From positions 3,456,407-3,520,406 of the forward strand of contig CM036160.1 in assembly GCA_020631735.1 (NCBI GenBank): a stretch of DNA of 64,000 bases, given 5' to 3'. Of this stretch, positions 55,343-64,000 are shown piece after piece. The DNA comes from Saccharum officinarum (lineage: Eukaryota; Streptophyta; Magnoliopsida; Poales; Poaceae). The notes below the pieces were generated by a model that worked only from the letters and a program-made list of their open reading frames with translations, ran no database searches and was not told the DNA's origin. The position numbers and the translations under genes were made by a program. Numbering within the stretch: position 1 is the stretch's first letter; every line of letters starts with the position of its first letter.

Positions 55343-57222
55343 AGGTTGCCTCTGTGTAACCCTAACCCTAACCGGGTAAAAGCAAAACAGAAAAGGGACC
55401 GGGGGTGGCGTACGTCACTGGAACCCCGGTCACCACCGCCACCGTGCAGGGAAAAGTGCCGGTGCGGCAAGAAAAGAAAAGAGTTCCTTACGGATCTAAA
55501 CAGAGAAGGGGTTCACTAACCCTAAACCCGTAAAAGCCTTCAATGGGAAGAGAAACAGTAGAAAGAAGAAGAAGAGTGGGTTCGGATTTGGCCGAACCCT
55601 AAGACCTAACCCTAATTTTAACCCCATCCCAAATCGGGTTGATCCCAAAAGAAGAAGGGGAAGGGGGAAGAAGGGGAAGGAATCAGTCTCGGGGAAGAAC
55701 AGTGAACCCTAGCATCTCGATCTCAAATCAAAACAAATCGGGTTCAACCGAACCCAAACCCTAACTCGCATGGAGAAAGGGAAAATGGGACATCCATTCG
55801 GATGAACTCTGAAAAGAAAAAGAAATCAAAGAAAAGAAAGGAAATCCAAAGAAAGAAGAAGAACAGGGGTCGGAACTCGAACCCTAACCCTAGATCCCGA
55901 TTCGGATGAACTCCAAAAAGAAAAGAAATCAAAAGAAGAGAAAAACTGAATCGGTCGAATCGAATTAGAAAAGAAACCCTAACCCTAACTCTAATCCCCA
56001 CCTCGGTTCGGAAAAGAGAAGAACACAATCCAAATCGAAAAGAAGTGGATGGGAAAGGAGAAAGGGAAGGGGGAATGGACCAACCTCATCGTGCGTCGGG
56101 AAAACCCTTTCACCGGCACGGGAGAAGAAGGGTCGAGCCGGGGGCAGCCCCTCGCCGGGCTCGGCCAAGGGGGCGCCGTGGCCAGGCCGCTCGATGTCGG
56201 CGTGCTCAGCCGTTGGGGAGCACGCACACCGGCGAGGGGGCCGGCGACGGCGCCATGGCTCTGCCGGTCCTCGCTCACTGCTCGCTCGGTTGCGCTCGCC
56301 TCGCTGCTGTGTGAGGAGAGAGCGGCGAAGACAGAACGAAGAGAGAGAAGCCGACAGAGCAAATGAGGCTAGGGTTTCTAGCCGTCGCGGCCGAGCGTGG
56401 TTTTGACCCCGCGAAGCCTGCGGGTGACCGTCGGATGCGATCCGACGGCGGAGCATGATCGGGCCAACCCGCGGCCCAGGCGGGCGAGCACACCGGCACG
56501 GCTTTGCCGGCCCAGGCCCAGGTTGCGGCCTAGGTGCGGCAGCGCGCGCGGAGAGTAGCTGGGCTGGGCTGTTTTGCTGGCCAGGCCGAAAGAACAGTGA
56601 TCATTTGAGTCATTTTTCATTTTTTCTTTTTCCAGTAAATGTTTATTTCCTGGAAATTGATAAATGGTTTAAAGAAAATAGAAAAAGTAATTTTTCCCAG
56701 TGGGTAAAATTCAAGAAATTGAATTATTTTTTCCGCTGCTAAAAAGAAATTGTTTATTCTCCAGTTAATTTGTACCAACGTGATATTTAAATGGAGAAAA
56801 AGAAAGTTATTCCGCTGCTAAAGAAATTGTTGATTCTCCAGTTATTTTGAACCAATATGATATTTAATTGGAGAAAAAGAGATTTTGACATGATTATTAT
56901 GTTGTTATTTTCTGACCAATGTTGTTAATAACAATATCGTAATTTTAATAATTTATGCATTAATTCTATTTCTACCCAACGGTGATGTAGAATTAGTGTA
57001 TAAGAACAACTGTAAATTTTAATGATTTATGCATTAATTCTACTTCTGCCCAACGGTGATGTAGAATTAGTGTATAAGAATAATTATATGTTTTGATTGT
57101 GACCAACGTTGGAATCAAGGCATGCAAATGGTGTTATTTTTATGTTAAGAAAAGATTTGACCTGGTTTTTATCTTGGCTGAGGTGGACTAGGTAGTCACC
57201 TCACCGTGTTCCTGTAAAGAGT
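55343..57222 (+). other. COP-4 leader with telomere-like motifs
   Basis: About 1.9 kb noncoding. Repeated taaccctaaccctaacc-type motifs at 55357, 55595-55615, 55757, 55880 and 55974, an A/G-rich stretch 55550-55960, a GC-rich stretch 56040-56580, then AT-rich sequence in which ttatgcattaattctatttc is repeated (about 56950 and 57025). The gag gene that should follow is absent. Confidence 0.7.
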
Positions 57223-59800
57223 GTGGATGGTTATATTTCGTTCATAACATTCACAGATAATTACTCCTATTATGGCTACATTTATCCAATGAAAGAAAGA
57301 AAAGAAGCATTGGATAAATTTAAGATATTTAAGGCAAAAGTTGAAAATCAACGCAATTTAAAGATAAAGATAGTCAGGTCTGACCGTGGGGGAGTACTAC
57401 GGTCGGCATACCCCAGATGGCCAAGTTCCTGGACCTTATGCAAGGTTCTTACAGGAAAATGGCAAAGTAGCCCAGTATTGAATACCGGGCGAACCTCGGC
57501 AGAATGGAGTAGCTGAAAGACGTAATCGTACAATGAATGGATATGGTGCGCAGTATGATAAGTTACTCCACCTTACAGTTGGGCCTGTGAATGGAGGCGT
57601 TAAAACCTCCATTCATATTCTCAATAGAGTATCAAGAAAGTCGGTGCCCAAAACACCGTATGAGTTGTGGATAGAAAGAGTACCCTCACTAAACCACTTG
57701 CGTGTGTGTGGGGGAGCCCTGCTGAGGCTAAAGTATTTAACCAAAAAATTGGAAAGTTAGATCCCAAAACAGTAAGTTGTCATTTGTTTGGCTACCTAGA
57801 AAAGTCAAAAGTTTTTCGTTTTCTACTGTCCATAGAGACTTACAAAGTTTGTGGAAACGAGACACGCTGTCTTCTTAGAGGATGAATTGATGAGGGGGAG
57901 CATGGTAGCTCGAGAAATTGACCTTGAAGTGAAGCGGGCGTAAGCGCAAACTCCAATGATTCATGAGCCATTTTTCTCACTACCTGCTGTCGCTGCACCG
58001 ACAGTGCTAGATACTGTGGTGCCAGCACCTGTTGTTATCCCACCTGTGGCAATAATGAATGACGATGAGGAATCTGTTCTTCAGGATCATATAGAACCTA
58101 TTGCCACACATGAGGGGGAGCAACAACAGCCTCAAACAAAAGATGTGCCAAATGTGAAGGCCCCTAGAAGGTCTCAAAGAGTTAGAAAATCAGCTATTCC
58201 TGCTGATTATGGAGTGTACAACACTAAGGAATTTCAAATGGAGGATGATCCCACCTCATTTGAAGAAGCCATGAGAAATGATCATTCATCAAAGTGGCTT
58301 GAGGCCATGCAAGATGAAATGAAATCGATGAATGTCAATAAAGTTTGGGATTTAGAGATAATTCCTAAAGGAGCCAAAACAGTAGGCTGTAAATGGGTCT
58401 ACAAAACAAAACTTGACTCTCAAGGGAATATAGAGAGATATAAAGCGAGACTTGTGGCAGAAGGCTTTATGCAAAGTGAAGGGATTGATTACATTGAGAC
58501 CTTTTTCTCCAGTCTCATGTGAAGTTTTCTTCAGAATCATAATGGCATTAATGGCACATTACGATTTAGAATTACATCAGATGGATGTAAAGATGGCATT
58601 TCTCAACGGAAACTTGGAGGAAAATGTTTACGTGGCACAACCGAAAGGTTTTGTCATGGAAGGAAAAGAACGAATGGGATGCCTCCTAAAGAAATCCAAT
58701 TATGGATTAAAATAAGCTTCAAGACACTTGTACTTGAAGTTTGATCAGACAATAAAGAATTTTGGGTTTTAAAGAGAATGTAGAGGACAATTGTGTCTAT
58801 GCAAAGTTTAAGAATGGGATGTTTATCTTCCTCGTCCTGTATGTGGATGATATCTTACTTGCTAGTAGTGATGTCGGACTACTACAGGAGACAAAGAAGT
58901 TTTTGTCCTCAAAACTTGATATGAAAGATCTTGGTGGAGTCTCGTTCGTTCTAGGGATCGAGATTCACCGAGATAGAAGAAAAGGGGTATTAGGACTGTC
59001 ACAAAAGGCATACATAGAAAGAATCTTAAAGAAATTCAGTATGCACAAATGTAGTCCCTCACCTGCTCCTATAGTCAAGGGCGACAGATATGGGGATTTT
59101 CAATGCCCTAGGAACCAATATGAGCTCAATCAAATGAAAGTGGTTCCATATGCTTCAGTTGTCGGAAGCTTGCAACATTCTCAAGTATGTACGCGCCCTG
59201 ACTTGGCATTTGTTACCGGGTTACTTGGCAGATTCCAGAGCAATTCTGGAACAGAACAATGGAAATTGGTAAAGAAAGTTTTGCATTATTTGCAAGGAAC
59301 GAAAGGCCTCATGATGACGTATAGAAGATCTGATTCACTCCATATAGCGGGATATTCAGATTCTGATTATACGGGAGATGATAGAAAATCCATGTCTGGA
59401 TATGTATTCACTCTCGCAAGGGGAGCTATTTCATGGAAAAGCTCAAAGCAAACCGTCATTACATCGTCCACAATGTATGACAGTTTGTAACGTGTTATGA
59501 GGCAACGGGCATGTAAACTGGCTAAAGAAGTTCATATCCGGTTTGAAGGTGGTTGACGACATCTATAGACCACTTAAGTTATACTGCGATTATAATCTAG
59601 CAGTACAGTATGCTCACAACATAAGTCAAGTGGTGCTGCCAAACACATTGACATAGAGTATTATGTTGTGATAGATAAAGTCCGGGATCAAGTCATAAGT
59701 CTTGAGCATATAAGTACAGAAAAGATGCTCGCGGATCCGCTTACAAAAGGCTTACCACCTAACGTGTTCAGAGAACATGGTGTTCAAAGAACATGTAGCT
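57223..59800 (+). pseudogene. COP-4 pol remnant: integrase core to RNase H
   Basis: Starts within integrase (DGYISFITFTDNYSYYGYIY, then KIVRSDRGG) and shifts frame many times to 57960. It then continues as linker ending RRSQRVRKSAIPADYGVYN, RT (MQDEMKSMNVNKVWDLE, VGCKWVYKTK, HQMDVKMAFLNGNLEENVY) with an intact LVLYVDDILLASSD box at about 58830, and RNase H (GYSDSDYTGDDRKSMSGYV, SWKSSKQTVITSSTMY). Stops and frameshifts near 58520, 58715 and 59490. RNase H debris reaches the LTKGLPPNVFREH-type end near 59775. Confidence 0.87.
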
Positions 59801-59994
59801 AGCATGGATTTAAGGGAAAGCCTAAAATTCCTGGATAAAAGAAGGCCCAAAGATGAGTATCTATTTCAAAACAAAGTAGTGTGTTGTAGCTGTTAAGTCC
59901 ATCGGCAATGGACCGTGACGATGAGACATGCTCTATGCGCTAATCTGTAATGAAATGAACAAAAGTAAATGAAATTGAAAGATGGTAGTGAGAT

Positions 59995-60006
59995 CAAGGG
60001 GGAGAA
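59995..60006 (+). other. COP-4 polypurine tract
   Basis: caagggggagaa just before the 3' LTR. Confidence 0.85.
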
Positions 60007-60404
60007 TGTTAGTTGATCTCCACCAATAGGCCCAATGGCCTATTGGGCTCTTGTCTCTGCTCCCTGATCGGAGGAGCCCAACCCTAATACGGTTGGTGGG
60101 CCCCTGTCGCACAGCACATATAAAAGGTAAGGTGGGGATCAGGGCTCGGGTTACGAGGTTCAACGGAGCCGCCGCCATCCCACCCACAGTAAACCTAAAC
60201 CGATCAAAGTAGTGCTGCCAGCGACGGAAAGCCCATCAACCTCACCGTCGCCACTGCAGCGCTACTGGACTTCATCTTCATCGCGCAGGACGCCTACTAC
60301 ACCGCGGCACTGGCGTCCACGTCGCTGCGGTGAAGCTCCGAAGGGCAAAGGAGCCTTACTACGGATCTACGGTTACACAAAGGTACACTCATAAGATTGT
60401 AACA
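60007..60404 (+). repeat. COP-4 3' LTR (398 bp)
   Basis: TGTTAGTTGATCTCC...GATTGTAACA. TATA box atataaaagg at 60118-60127. It contains a small palindrome (aggcccaatggcctattgggc) partly lost in the 5' LTR. Confidence 0.92.
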
Positions 60405-61740
60405 GATAGTAGTAGTTGTATGACATAGACGCACCAATCTTAGCAAATATCTCTCTAAATCTCATGCAGTAGCTTCCCCTTGCATAAACAGCTTGTTCTC
60501 GGACATACTGGCAAACAAAGGATACTCTGCCCCAAATGGTCGTCCAGTAAAGCAACAGTTGTACTAATTCAAGCAATGCAATGGATGCTAGTATCAGGAC
60601 TGTTATAACAGCATCAGTTGTTGTGGTGTTCAGGACAGCAGAACCATCCATATTTGATGAGTTCGTCGTCATCACCATCTTGGCTACCCAAGGAGATATG
60701 AAAGTTGCTAAACTGGCTGAAGCTAAGGACCAAAATATCCAAGACTTGGATCCAAAATAAAGGACAGCATACTTGGTGAAGAAGAAATAATACATAAAAG
60801 CTAACTCAACCTCAATCACTTTAAAAGCCCTGTCGTAGTCAATTGGCATCAACCTCATTCTTTGCGAGGAGCCCCCTTGAAGACAAAATCATGTGTCTTC
60901 TGCTGGGAAGATTCATATAGCATGCAAACCCAAAGAAGCGCCTTCTCAACAGATGAAAAAGGGAGAAGGAAAGACATGTGTCCTTAAGCTCTTGGCTTAG
61001 TGCCCTGTCTTTGCACAACCATATCTTCTCTATGTCGATGACTTGAACAGCATCTGCAGTTAACCATGTGTCATATGATGTTCAAGCATCCAAAGTCGAT
61101 TTGTGGAGGGGCCAGTCAACTAGGTAATGGTAACCTTTCATGCTAGTTGGATCATAAGATGATCCACTCTTGGTGTGCTCCTGATACATGTAGTCGGCAA
61201 CTGTTTTATTCAAGTTCCATGATATGCTTGCCAGTTTTGACGCATTCTATGGACAGATTTCCAATAAGCTATCATAGCAAGATAACTAACTGCGACGATA
61301 TTAGAGTCTAACGGGACAGCAAAGAAAAGTAGCAATGCATATGCATAACAGAGAGAACTCTGAAACATCTGTGTCATGATTTGGTTGTTGTCATCAACAC
61401 TATAAGCTGTGATCGAGTCAGCACAACCAAGCAAGATATTGAGGGATGCGGCCCAAACAGGGTATAAGTTGCTCTTCACCGCTGAAGATTGCATTGAACC
61501 AAGTGTGTATGATAACAAGGAGTACGACAAGGTATACGCACCCCAGACTCCTTTTTGGATGAAGAAGTTTCTACTTTGGCGACGCCAGTACCCAAAGGTA
61601 GCCATGAATAACAGGATGATAGAAGCCCCCACTACGAGCACCTCAATGTGGATCACTGTCCCCCTAGGGCTCCATGTTCCAATCATGTTCCCAAGGTTAT
61701 CATGGTTCTGTGGATTCAACTTGAAACAGTGATCAGCAAG

Positions 61741-63000
61741 CCAAGATCAACTCATGTGTTGTAAAGTGCAATAGAATATTGGAAAACATCAGAGCAAACT
61801 GATCAATAAGTATCAACAGCTGTGTGTAAATATACACAAAATCCCTTGTACAGAGGGACAATACAAGAAACAATGGTATATATACTACAAAAAATAAAGT
61901 AGAGTTTCTCTGAACATGATTGCAAGAGGTGTAAGTTTATTTGGACACAGTTGCATTTGTATACCAGATGGTTACTCATCTTCTCCTCGACGGTCCACCA
62001 GATAAACTCAAAAGAGAAAGAATTCTCGCTAATCTCTTCCCGAAGTAATGAGCTTCCCTGCTCTGTGAGAGTGCTAGCTGATGCCCAATGACAGTGGCCA
62101 CTTCTAGATGTTGCAGATGGTGCAGGGTGTGCACTCTGGCTGTGTACAAGAAGCAATTAAGACAAGCTCCGACTGCAAGGACAAATTGAGTCGAAGTGAA
62201 GAAACAGGTTTATTAGGTGAAAGTAGACATCAAGGCTCAGGAGCCTAAGTCAAGAGTTTTCCAATCAATTGCTTACTTGACAACGTTGTTCCCAGCTGCC
62301 TCGAACACGGAATCTGAATCCGTCGACATCAGTAGATCTGAGTTGTCGTCGGTTGGCGGATCCGTCGGGGAGACGGGGACAAGCTGCAGGACCTGCGCTG
62401 CTCAGCTCCACCCGCACGGCCAAAGAGATCAGACCCCGACGGAGACAGCATGCAGGACCTGGGCTGCTTAGCTCCACCCGCATGGCCAAAGAGATAAGAT
62501 AAGAACTGACCAAGACCGATGCAAATCCAACTAACGACACGTCTAGCGAGGAAGGCTGCGATTTCTTCCGCCATGGAACGGAAGCAGCCAAAGAAGCAGC
62601 ATTCCGAAGTCCAAACACAAACAGGACAGACAGCGATCAAGGGGTGAGTTGGGTGCTCGCTCGGGAGGAGTAAGTGCTCTAGAGTCTGGACCAGCAGCGG
62701 GAGGGCATGGCGGCGTTGTGCTTGGACGAAGAGGAGGGCGGTGGCGGCGGCGGGAAGGAGCGACCGGCGGCGCCCCTCCGGCGCTGAGGCTTTGCCGGGG
62801 CTAAGGCGCTAAGCAGTCCAGGCTAGTGGGCCGAGTCGTCCAAAAGGCCGATCGAAATTTCATACCCAACGGCCTGGTCCAGCCCAATGAAGATGCGCTG
62901 ACACACATTTTTGTTCAATTCTGAGATTCTGACCTCACTTCAGCTTGACCAAAGGCCTCGCCCACAGAGCTGGGCAGGTGAAGGGGACGAAGAATTGCTG
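61741..63000 (-). other. 5' side of the DUF4220 gene
   Basis: Upstream of the DUF4220 coding remnants, so probably 5' UTR, intron or promoter. No exon can be assigned. A 66-bp-period duplication (tgcaggacctg...agctccacccgca) occurs at 62385 and 62451. On the plus strand a 26-codon ATG frame at 62707-62787 (Gly/Glu-rich) has nothing to support it as a gene. Confidence 0.45.
62385..62500. repeat. Two-copy imperfect tandem repeat, 66-bp period
   Basis: tgcaggacctgcgctgctca at 62385 and tgcaggacctgggctgctta at 62451, each followed by gctccacccgca(c/t)ggccaaa. Confidence 0.8.
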
Positions 63001-64000
63001 CTTTGTTGATTTTGGGGAAGAGAGAGACACAGAGAGAGACAGAAAGAGAGAGCTGCTACTTTGGTCCTCCTCCCTGTGAATCTGATCTTGAACTCAAGAG
63101 CATCGTTGTGCGCAGTGCTAGCAAGAAAAGATGGACTATGGAGGAATGGTTTGGAAGCTCAAGATGATAATGACAAGGGTAGTGTTGTCTGTTGTGTGCA
63201 GCAGTGCAGTGGATCGATAAAGCATGGAGTTTGGCACGGCCTTTCTCGTGCTGCTGTGACGACCTGATGGAACATGGGCCCCACACACGGAGCCTTTCAC
63301 TCGTTTGCCTCGCAAGGAGCAAGGCCAACAGCGGCACGGGCAGGGCGGCCTGCGAGCAGCACGTAGCAACAGAGAGCGTGTGTACCTTTATTCATTATGT
63401 TAAGAGAGTTAACATTCAGTAAAAGTTGGACGAGCTAACATGCACGGCCTAAAAAACTCAACACAGCTCGAGTTATTTTATTCTGAGGTAGGACACAAGA
63501 CTAATTTGAACGAGGTCTCCGTGAAAAAATCTAATTGTTCAAAGTTCATAAGCTTCTAGCTAATTTAGGCATCAAATTTAAATTAGTAAATGCCAACCAA
63601 AATAATTTGGAAATAATTTGGGGAAGATATTGGTGTTCTATTTTACTAACATGCACAATTAAAACAATTTCAAAATTGAATTTATTTCATTGCAAACTAG
63701 GTCAATCAGTGATCGAGCCAAAGTGGCTGAAGTTTTTTTTTTACCAAGAATCAGATATTTCAAAGGTTTTAGCCACCGTTTAAATGGCCCAGCCGGAAGT
63801 GACAAAAAATAATGAATGGAGGAGACTGGAAGAGAAAAACTTAAATAAGCATGTAGCACAATTTGAAGGTAAATCATGACTTATACTCCTCAATTGGGTT
63901 CTAAAGTATAGCTTCGTCACATCTAAATTTAGTATGCAATAAATATATCTGCCAAATGTAATTTTCAAAATTCATATAATTGTGAAGAGTTAAATGTACT
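63001..64000. other. Unassigned sequence at the right edge
   Basis: Starts with a ga-repeat (63018-63050) and becomes AT-rich after 63420. No gene, repeat family or RNA gene was recognised. Confidence 0.4.

Larger units (their letters stand above)
54946..60404 (+). mobile_element. COP-4: Ty1/copia with deleted gag, inside the DUF4220 gene
   Basis: Plus-strand element with LTRs 54946-55328 and 60007-60404, PBS 55330-55342 and PPT 59995-60006. Flanks gatct (54941-54945) and gatag (60405-60409) are only partly alike; the 5' LTR start has also changed (TGTGATCTCC against TGTTAGTTGATCTCC). Same family as COP-2 by leader and pol. Gag, protease and the integrase N-terminus are missing. Host coding resumes on both sides. 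Confidence 0.9.
53849..61740 (-). pseudogene. DUF4220/DUF594 membrane-protein gene, disrupted
   Basis: A grass-expanded family of unknown function, predicted membrane-bound. N-terminal part (61719-60405): IHIEVLVVGASIILLFMATFGYWRR, several hydrophobic helices, ADSITAYSVDDNNQIM, VADYMYQEHTKSG, DYDRAFKVIEVELAFMYYFF, further membrane helices and YVREQAVYARGS. C-terminal part (54945-53849): IGQYSLVESV, ALAQSLERTDGKLTNG, HHLLWACRYDMCSDLGRRW, THIILTWHIATCYSEMA, then the DUF594 end WAEMMLYVAPSDNVKEHIEC and HLWALLTHAGILQR. COP-4 splits YNYYY from IGQYS. Frameshifts lie near 61240, 60930 and 60860, and a TGA near 61083. The stop is at 53849-53851. Two 63-bp repeats lengthen the C-terminus. The true start is not identified; 61717-61719 is TTG. 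Confidence 0.88.

Noticed and set aside
55357..55990. Interstitial telomere
   Set aside because: The motifs are short, scattered and inside a retrotransposon leader; no long array.
62707..62787. Short ATG frame, Gly/Glu-rich
   Set aside because: Only 26 codons, no conserved motif and no neighbouring exon that continues it.

Overview
The window looks like gene-poor, transposon-rich chromosomal DNA from a grass (Poaceae, probably panicoid). The evidence is nested Ty1/copia and Ty3/gypsy LTR retrotransposons of grass type, a Pik-2-like NLR resistance gene with an intron inside the P-loop, and a grass-expanded DUF4220/DUF594 gene. I saw no bacterial, organellar, rRNA or tRNA genes. The exact species cannot be read from the sequence. 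Element names such as GYP-A, TEK and COP-1 are my own labels.

Layout. (1) 1-14161: three nested gypsy elements, all minus-strand. TEK (3703-14161) is a chromodomain-bearing chromovirus with a 4.2 kb 5' LTR. GYP-B (LTR 3240-3702) sits in its 3' LTR, and GYP-A (LTR 1502-1972) sits in the gag of GYP-B. (2) About 14620-19340: COP-1, a SIRE/Maximus-like copia element that has lost its 5' half. (3) 19488-24202: an NB-ARC/LRR gene (+ strand) with no N-terminal coiled-coil and a 463-bp hAT-like insertion in its last exon. (4) 24203-27517: small DNA transposons, including a 1043-bp foldback element inside another MITE-like element. (5) 27523-34607: COP-2, a copia element with a solo LTR in its 5' LTR. 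(6) 34613-37260: mostly unassigned, with a LINE scrap spliced to unknown exon-like sequence. (7) 37266-53837: COP-3, a near-complete SIRE-like copia element carrying a 5.6 kb chromovirus-type solo LTR (42189-47834). (8) 53849 to about 61740: a DUF4220/DUF594 pseudogene (- strand), interrupted by copia element COP-4 (54946-60404); COP-3 lies about 12 bp beyond its stop codon. (9) 61740-64000: the 5' flank of that gene and unassigned AT-rich DNA.

Reading the layers. Target-site duplications give the insertion order for most elements: ATCCT for COP-2, AATTG for the solo LTR inside it, AAATA for COP-3, TCGTC for the giant solo LTR, AAGGGGAC for the hAT-like insert, and an imperfect nine-base match for the foldback element. 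Every retrotransposon has broken reading frames. The only host genes I can support are the NLR and the DUF4220 gene, and both look like pseudogenes. No new multi-gene system is evident. The most interesting structures are the foldback hairpin, the giant solo LTR with a hairpin and splice-acceptor block shared with TEK, the ACGT-core array in the COP-3 LTRs, and the doubly hit DUF4220 gene.
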